In this document: in pieces, positions 1 to 14,579 of the stretch | Numbering within the stretch: the first letter of the stretch is position 1 | Layout: each line of letters starts with the position of its first letter | Origin: Puffinus mauretanicus | Lineage: Eukaryota > Chordata > Aves > Procellariiformes > Procellariidae | DNA length: 64,000 bases | Assembly: GCA_023333565.1 (NCBI GenBank) | Contig: JAJKFH010001094.1 | Span: 62,001 to 126,000 of the forward strand | Direction of reading: 5' to 3' | Program-made: the position numbers and the translations under genes | The notes under the pieces: generated by a model | Database searches by the model: none | What the model was told of the DNA's origin: nothing | Seen by the model: only the letters and a program-made list of their open reading frames with translations

Positions 1-3000
1 AATTACATCATTGGGGAGAGAATTTTTAACCACTCTTTTTTTTTTTTTTCTGGTCTGACTATAGTAATCCTTTCACAAATAAAACCCTTAATATTATCTT
101 TGAAAGAGTATTTCTGATTATCTTTGCTTTTTCACATGAAAACATTCCAGTTGGAGCGAACTAGTTTCTGAACTATCACTGTCATAGAAGATTAAAGATG
201 CATCAAGATACAGAGGAATTCAAAACAGAAGTCTTACAGCAGTGTAAATTTAGGACAGTTGTACTGATGGTGGTATTTAACCAGTAGAACTATGGTGAAA
301 TTTAAGTATCTAATTTGAAAAAGAAGTAACCACAATTACCTTGGTTTTTTGGAAGGTTTTTTTTTTTAATTTATTTTAATGAGAAAAATTAGAACAGGGA
401 CAATTTCTAATGTTGTGACTTTCATGCCATAGGTTTTATATTTGGAGGAAAAACAATTCTATTTCTACTGCTTGGAGACATCAAAAAATCTGCCTTCAAT
501 AAAAATAAATACACCTCATATTTATAAATGTGTCTAATGTGAGGAATATTCTATTTTTCCATAAATTGCAGACCAATAATAAGCATACTAGTATATAGAA
601 GATTTGGCGGTGATTTTCCTCTTAGCAACTTCTTCAGATACAGAACAACACACTTTCCAGTTTCCAAATAGAAACTATTCTAATGTCTGTTTCTAGGATA
701 GACGCAATCTAGATGTGGTTTAACATAAATTCATGCTCTTTTTGTTCTGAACCTTATTGGAACGCTTGTTTAAACTGCACAGGCTCTTAGAAGCACTTTT
801 GGGAAAAAAGGCTGGAAGTGGTTTTTCTGAATGCAGCAATGGGACTTGGCCAGACTGACTCTCAGCATAATCCTGAACACGAGCACAGTACCCCTACGCA
901 CAGGGTCACTTGGCTCCCTTCCAGCCACGACCTGGGCTTTTTGTGTCTTCCCAGTGCAAAGACTGCCACCTGGGGACTGCAGAGCATCAGCTTCAGCGAG
1001 GTTCCTCCTGAATTACAAGAGTATATGAGAGAAAGGAACCAAACGCCGGAATCAGACGCTGCATGTTTATAATCCAGAATACATGTTGCTCAAGAGCATT
1101 GCCGAAGCAGGCTTAATAACACTCGTGTCATCACTGCACTCTGAATAAACAAACCATTTACAAGTTAACTATAGACATCCCTTTGCCTTGAGCATTTACC
1201 CACTGTTTGATATTCTACAGGTTGTGTCTGTGCAGAAGAAAAAGTGAAGGCGGGTACCTCTTTAACACAATCCTTCCTTTAAGAAAAGCAGCTGAATAAT
1301 TCTTGTGTCCTTGAACACAGACATAACGAATGTCTTGTTCATAATTCTACAACTGTTTTTATTCTGGAAAAAAAAAAGTGTCCTTCCTCTCAACTCCGGT
1401 CTCCAGTGAATTCATCTCCCAGATTTTATCAAGGTATCTAAGTTAGGAGCATGGACACCATAGATTCCTTCTGTTGTTGTTTTTGGTTTCTTCACTGTAT
1501 AGATCTTCCCTTCCTACCAATATGCACCTAAGATCTGAATCTACCAAGCAGATGCCGTTCTTCCTCTACTGACTTTAAGAGTGACTGTGCTCCTAACAAA
1601 GACACCTTGGTTAAATACTGACATTTGATGGGATGAATCTAAGCCTGACTGCTGCCGGGTTCAGAAAATCGATGAGGCTTTCACGATTGGTGTGGGCTTT
1701 CTGCACGGACCTAGCAATGTCCCTACTAATACATGAAAACTGCTATTTCTAATTATCTACGCATTTACCAGAAAAAAAGGCTGGTGCGTTATATTACTGC
1801 AAGTATTGCTTCAACATTCAATAAACCTGCTTCGCAAAGTGTATATACACAAGGAGAAAATACGTTCTTGATTTTGTCAGTGTATTACCCTAAGAACAAT
1901 AAATATGATATCACCGACGTAAGAAAACAATGGATCTAACTGCAAAGACTTATAAATACTGAGGAGGAATACAAGCAAAGAAGAGGAAAGGAGAGAGAAG
2001 AGAGCAGTGCGGAAGATTGTGAGGGATCTTGAGATCAGAGCCTGCTGCTTCAGTTCCTATTCTCAAATCCATTTGATTTTAGAAATATCATTAATGGCAA
2101 ATAGAGAAGTCATTCTCCATCAGTGTTTCTCAGAGTGACTTGGGCACTCAGGTACTGCAGAAATTGGGAAGCTGCCTTTGCAATGATTTAGAGCCCGACT
2201 GCCAATTTGTGTAAGAGTTTAAGATGACTCCACATCCAATTGTCAGAAACTCATTCTCCATCCCAATTTGTATTTATGACATATAAAGGCTGAAGAGCAA
2301 TCTATAGTGTCCACACTCCTCTTGCTGCGAGACTGTACAAGAGGAGAAAGAAGTGAATGATGTTCATCATGCGGAAAAAAAAAAAAACAACTTTTGGTTT
2401 ACTATCTGAATGGAGCACATAAGAGAAGAGATAATGGGAAGAACTTCCTAGGTGGACAAGTTAAGGGCAATAAAATGTTCATGTGCTTTGGTCAAGAGCA
2501 CAGCACTTCAAAAAGGACGACATGCTCCTAGGTTTTGAATGACTGCACTAACAAGGAAAACTCCACAAAATGGAATTTACTTAACAGAGGCCTGATTCTC
2601 TTCTCCAGAAGTCTAGGTAAGTCGTACTGATGACACCAGAGGACCCAGAGAAGGTCTGGTAGCTGTTGCGAAAACCTTATTAAGAAGAGCACCAGGTGAC
2701 TTTGTAATTTGTCATTTACTTCAACCTCAGTTTGATCAACAATAGCAAAAATAAATGAGCTGAGAAAAAAAATCCCATAATATATGAATACATCTATCTA
2801 TGTTGGAACCAAGCATATTCAAAAGCACAAATCTTCTTAAACAACACTAAATCTTCTGTTCCTATTTTAGTACATACCAAGCTTTTAATTTAATTTCTTC
2901 TGGCTTTTTATCATGTCTTTATTTGTTTTAAAATCATAAGGTAATTTTTTGATCCATGCTGTTTTGCTTTGTGCGTAATTTAAACCTTTGACAGCTTTTG

Positions 3001-6000
3001 GTCTTCGAGACCCGTTTCACACTGTAGATGGCACTACATCATTGCGCAACACAAAGCAGACTCATATGTACCTACATCTGGTTGGGTATACAGTGACTTT
3101 GCTCTGGTTTTGTTCTCCTGAAGGATAAGATTTTTATCCACCTAAGTAAGTAGCATGAAAAACAACTGAAAACTTGCTTGCAACCTGGGACAAAAAGATA
3201 TTCTCTGCTATGCTTTTGACTGATGTATACAGTATAGAATACTTTTGTTCTGTAAGCTCAAATGATACAGTCAACTGGTGGAAGAGCTGGAATACAGGGA
3301 TTACTTGATGTGACTCCTCCAGGATTCCTCCAGCTGTTCTGCACAGCTAAGTGCCACCAAAGTCCCAGCTCAAAGCCTGAGCCTCTGAACGGTACAGTGC
3401 TGTAAGACTGCTCTTGCGTGTGCTGGGGACCTGGCAGGCAGTCTGACTGACCAGAGGCTGAATGTGGCTTCCTGGGCAGTGCAGGGGCAATAGTAGAGGA
3501 CACTGCTTTCTGTTTCTGGCCACAGCTGTTCCAGTACAAAGCAATTGCTTTTGAGAAAGGCTGAGCATTTTGTAAGTTCTTTCAACAGATATTTCTGTAT
3601 ATGGTAAGGACCCAAACTGGCTGCTGCCTTTATTTACAATCACAAAAATAATCAATATATTGCTAACACTGGTAGAAGGAATGAAATGCTGAATTCCTCT
3701 GAAAACTATTCTACTTTCATAAAGGGCCTTTATTTCAGTTTGGGGATTCATCCTACATCCACCAGTCAATGATAATGTTCCTATCAATTTTAGTGGGACA
3801 ACATCAGCTTTTTGCCCTTTTACTTGAGACACCAAAATTTCAAGACTTTACCTTTAACAATATTTGACTTTTCCCTTCTGTTTAAATGAAGATGAGACTT
3901 CTTAGCTTTTCTGTAGGGAGCAGTAAGAGAGCTAAGTACTATTTGTATTTTTCCCTTGGAATCTGATGAATAAGCAAATGATAGTCTGGAGTCCCAGCTG
4001 GTATGAGCTGGCACTGTACAACTGAAGACAGTGGGAGGAGACAGCCCATGGTATGATTGTTCAACACATTGTATTTTGGACAAGACACAAAACTCATCCC
4101 AATGGCTGGTAATCATTAGCTGGAGGCATTCTTGCAAAAGCAAGCAAGTCTGAGTACCCTGATTCATCCAATTTGGATAAATGCATTGTGCATGCTTTTA
4201 AAATCACCGCACTTATTGTTTCTTTTTTCATCAGATCCCAATAACACATAACCTTTTGGCTTTTTCTTCTGTCGTGGGTAGGCATCACAAAGTAATTGCC
4301 ATGTTCAACTCTGGAGGATGATGTAATTCTGGGGCCCACTCCAGAGCCAGGTCATTCATTTCAGTGGGTGGTCTTTGAGATCTTTGTCTTCTGCCTGTAA
4401 CGCTCGTTTTTATGTCCAAAGTTTGCTCACAGAGAATTACAGACTCAAAGTGAATTCTGCCCGTAGGAATCTAAGGGCCCATCTCTGGTGTGCAGCAAAG
4501 AAATGCAGACATTCCTGAGCTGGTAGAGGTGATGTTAGCTCTGGAAATGCCCAGCACCTTGCTAAACATCTGTACTACTCTTGGAGTCAGGTTAATATCC
4601 CCAAGCAGTGACGCGTGGATGTAACAGCTCGGCTGCACTACCTGCACTGCTGTGAGAAAAGTCTTTTGGTCACAGTGCCTAACCCTGGACTGGTCTCTCT
4701 AGAGCACAGGTTTAATTCAGCAGGGTATGGACTGCCAATAGATGTTATGCCACAAGATTATCCATGTATCTACGTACAAACTACTGCATGAGCTACACTA
4801 TAGTCTAAATGGGCCAAATAAAACAACTCTTTAGAAAGTGAAGTACAGAGAGAACCAGTCACCAAGCGGGGGAAATTATCAGAATCTGACATAAATTCAT
4901 TTTTGTTCTCCAATATCATAAAGGGAATTGGTGGAGTCACTGTCCCAACAACGCCTCAGAGGCCTATCTTTACCCTGAAACACCACTTTCACAAGCAGCC
5001 TCTGCTTTCACATCCCCAGGCAGCTGCAGAGGTCTACAGAAGCAAAGCTGGTCTTACCAAGGTAACACCTTCTGGCACATCAGGCTCCCTTATTTTTAAA
5101 GGGCAGAGCTTGAGCCAAAAGTAAATGTACATGTGGTGGGAAAAGTGAGGAGCAACAAGGCAAATGCCATATGCAGCACAGCAAGCGGTAGCAGCATACC
5201 ATTGCTCATAAGATTCGTAGCAGAAGTTAATTTTAAGGAGGGATTTTAAAAAAGCCTTTTGCACAGATCTCCTCCTATGTACATGGGATGCCCTGGGGCA
5301 GAGGATGAAAGCACTTGGGAGAAAACAAAGATCAGTGTACAATGAATGTTAACTTCAAAGGCAAAAGGGGAGGTGTAGTCAAAAGCTTGAAACATAAGCA
5401 AAACCAGACTTTCAACAAGTTCTTAATTTAAACCACTGTGATGTTCTACGCATTTCGGTTTACTGCATTCAGGGTTGACTTTATCTATTAAGATCTGCAC
5501 CTATACTCTGCATTCAAAGACGCGTGAATCATCAGTCAACATAGAACTATATCTAACACAGCTTAAATCTACTTCTGTTTAAAAGGGGCTTCCAGGGCAA
5601 TCCTTTCATTACGGTAATTACTGTAACTCCTTCTGTTAGCTTGAATGCTTTGCAAAGGATATATGCATACTACTCATTCTGTACATATGGCGAGCTGGTG
5701 CAGCAAATTCTAATCCTTGGTTGTGATGACTTGGGGATACAGTCCATCATTCCCAGCAGTTATCCCGTGAAAATAATAGGACCCCACTACAGTGTATAAA
5801 AGTTCATACATGACCTTCTCAGATTTTACCATCATATTTAAAAGACTCATCAGAATCTGAGTGTCAGTATTTGTGCGATTTTCTATCCACTTTTCCTCCT
5901 TTTTCTCTCCGAAGAGGAAACTTTGCTAACACCCTTAACGTCATCTCAGATCTCATAGTAGGAGTTAGAGGTTTTCATTAACTGTTAATTATTAACCAAA

Positions 6001-6840
6001 ACCTGTTAATTACATTTCATTTATCCCTGAAATGCCTTGTGGCTCGGTGTGGAATTGAAGATCTCCCTGGCACAATCAGCACCACTGCTTTTGGGAAGCA
6101 AAACATGGGTCAGTCCCAGCTGCAGTACAGCCAACGCTGGTCTCTCATGCACCTCTCAGTCAGAGGCCTTCTAAGGCAAAAAATCCTCAGTCAATGCTTC
6201 ATAGCTTCCCCTTTCCAGGATTTGGGTCTTCATGTATAGTCTGAGAGTACCTCAAGACAGGAGCTTCTAATTAGCTTACGTTGCTTCTCAAACTCTTAAG
6301 TTCAGCATGCAGAGAAGGAAAGCTGGCCAGCTGGAGTAGTCTGCAGAAGCAACAGCAGCTGGGGGTGAATAAGCTGCTCTTCCAAGAAGTCAGCTGCTTG
6401 TGAAGTCAAAGTGCCAGAGTCCAGGCAGCAAGCAAGGATTTAGCACTGAGGGTGAAGGAAGGAAAGCCACGCTCCCCAAAAGACCTAAGACACACAACCT
6501 CCATGGAGGAAACAAAAAGTGGCATCAAACTCTCCTGACCTGGGCAGACCCACGCAACACTCTGCCCTGCTGTTGCAAGAGAAGTGCATTCAAACGCCTG
6601 GAAAGAGCTGAGAAAGCCCTGCCAGTTCACTGATTATTTCCTCATGCTCTTCATCCATGTGAGTGCCAAGGATACTGCTAGGAGAGAGCCTGAAGAGACC
6701 AGAAGCAACTGCAAGGTGCAAAGAGCGAGGGTGAGGCAGCAGGGGATTCAGCTTGTACTCTTTTTTCTTCTTCCAGTTATGAATTAAGGGCAAGGAAGTG
6801 CGAGACACATCAGTTACAACTGAATTTGCACAACTGAGAG
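1..6840. other. Non-coding flank upstream of BTBD7, no recognised gene
   Basis: AT-rich sequence with short homopolymers. Three overlapping minus-strand ORFs between 3258 and 4339 match nothing I recognise; the longest, 162 codons, starts with TTG rather than ATG. By human gene order this could be the first intron or leader of UNC79 on the minus strand, but no UNC79 protein segment was found. Confidence 0.5.
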
Positions 6841-7560
6841 TGAGATAATCCATGTTACCATAATACTAACATATGGATAATGATAAAGAAGGCAATGCAC
6901 AAGGGTGGTGTCACAGGGACACTAAACAGGACAGATCATGCAGACAAGGCTGTTTGAGAGCAGCTAGTAGAATCAGCCAAAGCTCCAGATTTGGAAATAA
7001 TGGAGACTTTGCCATCTGCACATATATTAGGCAAAAAAAGATACAGAACAGATTGTCCAGCAAACCCTTGGAAGGTGTTGCGATGTGTTTATTCAGAATA
7101 CAGCTAGAAGGGAGCTCACATTCCATTTGATTGCAAGCAGTAGGGAGGAACTGGTTGAGAATGTACAGAGGAAAGGTAGCTCAGACTATGAAATAACAGT
7201 GTTCCTCATTTTCATGAAGGGAGTGAGGAAGAACAGTAAAATAAAGATCACGAACTCTGCTTTTTATGAAATTCAATAAATTCACAGATCCTAAGGAAAA
7301 TATGCCCAAGGGAAAAGGAGTCTTAGAAAATTGGTACTTCTCTAGAAAAACATTGAATGGCACAGTTGCAGGGTAACCCAAAGTGAAGAAAGAACAGGAG
7401 ATGCATGTAACAAGAAGCCAACTTGTCTCAGCCACAGGCAATTCAGCATAAACGAGGAGAAATTTAGACAAATAACAAAGGACAGAATATTCTGCACCCA
7501 GGATAACCGATAGCACAAAACACAAGATAAAAAATTGGCTTACTCAGTCATTTGCAGAAG
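6840..7560 (+). mobile_element. Ancient CR1/L3-type LINE fragment, 5' part
   Basis: The stretch from about 7140 to 7500 follows the linker region of amniote CR1/L3 elements: a run about arrested frames with Lys/Asn/Phe-rich codons, then a WYFS-like tract and an AAGAAGCC-type motif before the reverse transcriptase. It is heavily mutated with no long ORF. It directly precedes a clearer fragment of the same type, suggesting one long decayed insertion. Limits are approximate; identification is from memory of the consensus. Confidence 0.5.
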
Positions 7561-8090
7561 ACAATGTCAGATATGCACTAAATGACAAATTAAACCTGGG
7601 TCAGCATTACACTGCTGGAGAAAAAGGTGCTGGTACTGGGAGATACACACAAAAGATACACACATCGTCTGTAAAGTATTTGAAGGAGTTCCCTACAGCA
7701 CATGATACTGGTAAAACCTGTGCTGCAATTTGGCTTCCAGTTTGGGACCTGTACTTCAAGAAAGATGTGAACTAATCACAAAGACAACAAAGAAGTGTGA
7801 GGAGAATGATCAAGAACTACAAAACACATCCACAGGGAAACACTGCAGAAATTGGAATTGTTTAGTCTAAAAAGAGAAGTGGGGAGAAGGTGACTGTCTT
7901 CCAGACTTGTCCTATAAAAGTAGTTGCAAAGACTAAGCGAATAATCTGTTCCCTGTGTCTGCTGTTGACAGGACAAAAAGTAGTGAACTTCAATTGCAGT
8001 AAGGGAGATTTAGATTTGACACTAGGAAAATTTTGCTGCAATCCTTTACAGTGCTCAGCTCTCTTTAGCGAGGTTAGATGATCTCCATCA
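7560..8090 (+). mobile_element. Ancient CR1/L3-type LINE fragment, 3' part
   Basis: The sequence keeps the order of the CR1/L3 3' region: CAGTTTGGGACCTGTACTTC and AAGAAAGATGTG near 7736-7770, a GGAATTGTTTAGTCTAAAAAG block at 7855, and GATTTGACACTAGGAAAA near 8012, ending with a GAGGTTAGATGATCT tail. Each block is diverged and the frame is broken. Much older than the CR1 at 33 kb. Confidence 0.7.
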
Positions 8091-11000
8091 TGTTGACTGC
8101 TTCTTTCCAGGTTGCCTCTCCCTCTGACTGCTGGCTACTCTGCCTGTTGCTCTCACTTGGCACTCCAAAAACTTTCAGCATCTGAAGGTGGTGTTAGCAT
8201 TGCTCTTTCACTGACAATGATTGATTGCTTCAATTTGCTTCTAACCCTCTTTCAGAAACCAGACTCACTCAGTCTTGTCCAAACACTATTCAGCTTGACA
8301 ACAGCTTCATCATCCAGGTTTCTTTATTAAGGCAGTAGAGCAAGTAGCAGTAATAACTTTGCAAGATTCATCCACCGTTGATCAAGCAACATCTCTGGAG
8401 GATTACCAGTTCAGCAACTTGAATACAAAGAACAGGCTTTATATGCATGTCATCAGTTCTTGTATACTGTATCATGTATTCTCCCACTAATCATCTACTA
8501 TCACCTTTCTAGCATGAACTTCCTAATCGGTTAGTTTATCCATACGTTAAGCACATAGACAAACTCCAGTCAGTGCTATGAATTCAGCTGATGCTAAGTC
8601 ACTTCAAAAACTGTATCTAGGTTCCAATGGATAATTATTTTTAATATCAGTAACTGCATTTTACAACATCCATATCCAACTGGGTCACAGCAGGGTCTAA
8701 CCAGATAGATAACTTATAGGATGGATCTGTTCTAGGTATAAATCAGGGATGTACATTAAAAAAAAAAAGTTGTCCATATGTTGACGTTTGCTCAGGATGT
8801 TGCAGAACTTGGAAGGTGCAGATGGCACGAGGCAAGCAATTCCAGGACAAAAAAGGACTGTCTGATAACTAAGTGGTCTCCTAGAGATCCAACCTTGCCT
8901 CTGCCAAAGAATTACAATGTGATAATCAGCTGATCACTTAAACTTTTCATAAGTTGTGATTAGCTGTTTGCTCTTCATGTTCTGACTGCTTGCCTTGAAA
9001 TCTTGGTGCCAAATTTGCAAAAGGGCAGACTCACAGCTGCAACTGAACTGAACGGGAAACATGCATGCAAGACAGCAAATGCTACAGTGTACGGTCAAGA
9101 GCCCGTGTACCTTAACTGAGCCCCCACAACGACCAGAGTCTCCACCTGAATAATTCTCTGCCTCATATTGTAATCTACAGCGTGGACATAACAACTGTTT
9201 TTTGAAAATTCGTTAGTTTGTGAAGCCACAGAAAGGGCATTGGGAAGTTAATAATTCTGCATTTAAAACAGGGGTTGAAGTGTGCAGCAAAGTAGACATA
9301 GTGCCGTACTGAACTGTGAGGGGAGATCAATATATTGAGTAACTGCTCATTCAGTGACCATCTTACATTGTGCTCATTGCTCACAGAAATGGGTCCTGCG
9401 GAAAAAAAAAGGGATCATTTGATAAAGTACTAAGTGGTAGGAAAAAACCAGCAGTGCAGGTATCCACAGCCAAAGCAAGCAATTGCCATCATCAGCAGTG
9501 GTTTGGCTTTGGCATCTTTCTCCACACTGACAAATTACAAAGAGCATTTACCAAGGAATGCAGCCACAGGGCGGGTGATCATACCCTCACCAAAAGCATC
9601 AGTGACACAGTACCATCAGGGACAACAAACAAACTGTACACATAACAGAATCCTCTTAAGGATCCAACTAAAGGTTAATCCAAATGACATTTGATTTACA
9701 AGGAGGTAATATTCCTTTTAGGATATGCCTTGGTGATCACAGTGAGAGATTTTTCCCCGTGCATGGGCACAAGTTAGCTACATAAAGATCACCCAGGCAA
9801 AACACTTTTGTGTGCTTAAATTTGAGATCTTAATTGTGTCTCCCAATGTAAGTTTGTCTAAATGTAATGGCGATGGGCTGCCCAGCATTGTCAGCTCATG
9901 GACTTCACAGGCAGTTAGTTTCATAAGGTTTAACCTCCTGGCATAGATCACCACCAACCTTGTCTTCATTTCTTGAGGTGCTGGGTTGTCCCAAAAACAG
10001 ATGTCTGTCCCCAGGCCTTCCCACCTTAACATAGGACTCTAATGTCACTTCTTTTCCTCATGCTTCTTCAAAGGCCTCGATGTATGTGTAGTTTCTGCGA
10101 CGTGCCCCGGGCAGGGCCTGTTTAACACCTCCCTCAAGGTAATAGTTTGCACTTTGTGCCTGCTGGATGCAACTATTTCACCTCATCAAATTCATCAGGC
10201 TTCCCAGAAGCGCAGGGTGGCTGTGTGCCCCTTAGCCTTCCCCGACACATGCTGATGGGGAATTTGCTTTATCACAGAACAGGCAGAGATCCCACAGCAG
10301 CTAGTTACGTGGCAGTCCCCGTCACAGCTGCCCTAGGGCAGCCGCCTTCTCTCCTGCTAGCAGCAAAAAAAATCCTCTACCCTCACCTCCTTTCCTCTGC
10401 TCTCTTGCCAGAACACAGAGCTTTCATCATCTCTACGTGAAGATTGGTGACTCAAGGAACGCGCAAACTCAGGGCAGAAAGAGCATGTTGCTGTCATTGC
10501 TGTGCTTCCACGCCACCTGTTTCACACAAGGAAGCACATCTCTTGCTCTGCCGTCACTGATTATAGAAATCCAATTATTGTGGCTTGCAGATCAACTTCA
10601 GTCTATTCTTCGAGGGGCTGTCAGATGGTGTATAATGAGCAATGCGCATAAGAGTATGGCGCATACCTTTCTTCTCGGAAATATTAAAGTAGGTTTAGGT
10701 AGCGAGAAAAGCTCAGATAGTAAGAAAGACAACAAAGAATAAAATTAAAGAGCTAGTAATAGTCCATATCTCTATATTTGCAGAATCTCATCATTATCAC
10801 TGATAAAAATGAAGCCTGTTTAGTGTCATAAGCATCAGCCTTCAATCTATTTTTCAGCCCTTGAGGATTCAGTTATTGTGGATTAGTTACCAATAAACAG
10901 ATAATACTTTAAAGTATTCTAAGCTTTTCTTCAGCCATGATTTACTGCCCTAAGTGCCATAAAATTGAACTGAAATACACACACTAAACAAAAGTCGAGA

Positions 11001-14000
11001 TAAATTGGACTTTAAGGATTTGATCTGTAATGCTAGAAAGTCACACTTCAGATGGTCATGGATAAAAAGGTGTTGCTTACAGCAAAACAGAATCGCATTA
11101 AGTAAGGCAGCTGACTTGACTTCTGTAGTAGGCACCCAGAGGTACCTTCTGCAACACGTATTGTGACCCCAACTCTCACCAAAAATTATGCACATTCAGT
11201 TTTCTCACTGGTTTGCAGGAGGCTTTCTGTACCTTTCATGATCACACCTTCCAGTTAATTTGTAAATTCTCTAGAGCATGTAATGTAATCTGAGTTCGGC
11301 ATACCATCCTACACAGCGAGACACCAGTTTTGGTTAGGGCCTCCACACAACACAGCAATACAAATCCATCATTAATGATAATAAGCGGTACACATTTGGA
11401 ATGAAAAGCGAATGAAACATCCAAGTGTCTGAGAAATTAATCAAGGACAAAAAATGAATCAATGGAGGTGAACTGTTTTTTTTTCCAAGTGTATTTTCTC
11501 GTCAATAAACTCTGATAAATATCCAGAGGGCATTTCAAAGCTTGAGCTTCCTAGTGCAAATGAAGGGTAAATGAACTACAATAGACATTTGGATTGGTTT
11601 TATTTTTATTTTTAATAAGTGGTGGCACATAATCAATTTTTCTTACTAACCCTCTTGAATTTGGAGATAAAATGCAATGTGTATGTACAGTGATTATCAT
11701 CAGTAAGTATTTCACAGAAGTCCCTGCAAAAACATGAATAAAGCATTACATCATTCTGTATGAGCAGAGGTACTGAGAACTGTTGTGTGGCTCAGACAGT
11801 ATCTCATTCTGCACTTTGTTTGTTCTAAAGATGAGATGACATTTTACAATATTTAAGGCATGTGTAAGATTTTGCTCATTAGGACATCAAGAGATTATTT
11901 TAAATCGATCAAACCAAACATATCTCAATCTTGCTAAAAATGGAAAATCAATTTATTTCTGAGAGCGTGGTGTGAGGATTATAATTAGGTGATCAGGGAA
12001 GTGATGTGTGCGCACATGCTCTGGGGGTGTTTGTCAGATGGTGTGAATCTCCTACCCTCTCATCTCAGAAAACATATTCACCTGCATGTAAATGCAATTA
12101 GCTTCCATTTCCCACTCCTCCGCAGCAAGGTTTGTAACCCAGTGTTTTATAACCTGTCTCCTGCACCAAGGTCTCATGTGGCAGAAAGAACGGGTCAGCT
12201 TTCTTTTGGTGCACTTCGCAGCTGCCTAGCCCATGAGGCCACACAGTCCTCAAAGATAATGACACTGCATTGCAGTCAAGGGTGACCTCTATGCTTTAAA
12301 AAGTCTGAAGCGAAAGCACATGGTGGCGTTCCTCACTTCCAACCTGCCAGATGTCTCCCCAAGTTGTTACCCAACACACTGTTTGTTTCTGAGTCATAAG
12401 AGAGACGGTTTCTTTTAGCTACTAAAAGGATGATTATTGGTGAGCAAGATCTTGGCGTTTTGATCTAACCATCCATTTTGACTACACTTGGGTTTATAAT
12501 ATTAGAATATAAAAAAACACTAACAAAGCAAACATTCAGCCTGCAAGACTTCTTTTCCTTCCATTCTTCTCATTTTCACTACCTGTAAGATTATGAGCCA
12601 GGCTTGCTGGAGGGAGGAATGGATTTTTTCACCTAACCTTCAGAACTTGGGCAACAAATTCATAACTAGTTCCTGTCACCTGAAAACCAAGCTGGTTTAC
12701 TATTTCCCCTCAGTCTAAAAGCTCTGTGACCTGAATCTTACTTATTTAACTTCAACTGGTTCTTATTTCTATGCTGGTCTCAGCAAGCCACTGCTAAAAT
12801 TGTAACAATGATATTATAAATCATGAATGACATATAGAGGCAGGGGTTGTCTCACACTGTTGATCTTTAGGCACCTCAGCTGCAACCATTTCTCCTAACA
12901 GATATATTTAAATTAACAATTCCATGCGCATTAAAAATACAGCTGTTTAGTTTCCTATAGGTTTGTGTCTGTTGGTTGCTTGACTTTGATGGCTAAGACA
13001 AACAAAGCCTTTTCTGTAGTTGCAGTGTCTATAAGGACCCAAATGAGAAACAGATCAATGAGTTAAAAATTTTTTAGCACAGAGATCATAGGCCTGAAAC
13101 CATATACGCACAGGCAGGCAATATGATCATATATACCGCATTTCTACAGAAAACCAGGGTAAAATAGAACTAAGCTGAACACTCTGTATGTGATATTCCA
13201 TGATCGTGGTTCCTAACAGCAAGGAATGGAAAGCGGGTTAGGGCAGGCGCAAGAGAAGAGACAGAAATAGAAGATGGGAAGGCTGTAGCCGGCAATAGCT
13301 CAAAGACGCTGAGCTCTGCCTGCCAGTCAGTTTTATTAGCTCTCCTGACAACAGCAACAACGACTTGCAAAGACAGAATATTTACAGAGCATAGTCCCCC
13401 TTGAACATATACAAGCATAATCCTGACAGTGTGAACGTTATCTATTAAATTGCCATTATAAAAATTCCCTCATCTCCCTCTGGTACTGTGTGGATATGGA
13501 AGTCAAAGGTTGTGGTTCTCTCGGATACTACAATATTGGAGACCATGTAAATAACTAAGACGGTTAAAGCCCCAAGGAGTACAAGATACTGTGCATCCGC
13601 CCAACTAACTGTGCTTCTCCTCCATTTTTAGGCTGAAACCAGAAAACAGGCTACAGCATGGACAAATATATTAGAGGTTGTTTTTTTCCTAGCTTCTTGG
13701 TAAGCTGCTCAGCATTATGGGATGTTATGCCAAGTGGTAGTTAGGGAGGTCTGCTATTCAGTTAATTACAGACATGGTTGGAGGACAGTGCGATGCCAAG
13801 TGGGAGGAAGGCTTCCCTCCAGAAATCGACGGTCAGCAAAGTCAGGAGGGGATATAATCAATCATAGCTCGCCTTTACCAACCAAGAATGATCACAGATG
13901 TGGCTTTCAGCTTGCTGAGTATTTTCTGCCATGTGAGTTGTTCAGATTTTTGGCCTGTGCATGAAACTCTTTTCTCAGACCTTCTCATAGACACACGGTG

Positions 14001-14579
14001 CTTAGTTCTTTTAGAGAGTGCAAGTAGTTTGGTTTACTTAAGTGGTTTTATTGTTCTAATAAAACTTTGAGGTGTATTTTTGGCCACTTTCTCTGATTTA
14101 GAAAACAGTGATTTTACACACATGGTAGCTGATATGTTCTTATTCTGACATGCACCTTTCTTTGAAGAAAATATAGCATGATTGATACCAGCAATGGTTG
14201 GAAAAGCTTCAAGCATTTTTACTGCTCACACTTACTTTCACCTAGATGTGTGAAATACTAATTTCTGATGCTGAGAGAGGTTATCAGAAATGGGGAAGGT
14301 GGTAGGAGTTTATTTCCAGGTGAACAGTATATATTTCTAGCATGAACAATAAAACTGGAATCTGACTGTGGCCTGTAACAAGCTCACAGCAGTTTGGCAA
14401 AGCAAGGAGCTAAACACATGCTTAATATAAGCAGCTTAAGGAAGTCTCAAGGACAAAGAACGTGTGCTGTAAACCACTTATATTGCAGACACCTCTGTAT
14501 CTGGGTATAACAAGCTTGTAAGATCTGTCACACATAGCAAGCAAAACATGCACTTGTGGGAAGGGAGCTGGTGGCAGGG
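8090..14579. other. Non-coding flank between old LINE and CpG island
   Basis: AT-rich sequence with no recognisable gene, RNA or transposon. Short ORFs of 60-100 codons occur on both strands, as expected by chance. By synteny it may lie inside a minus-strand UNC79 leader intron. Confidence 0.5.

Noticed and set aside
1..14579. Coding exons of UNC79 on the minus strand
   Set aside because: Minus-strand translations were compared with remembered UNC79 N-terminal segments and none matched. The neighbour is inferred only from gene order.
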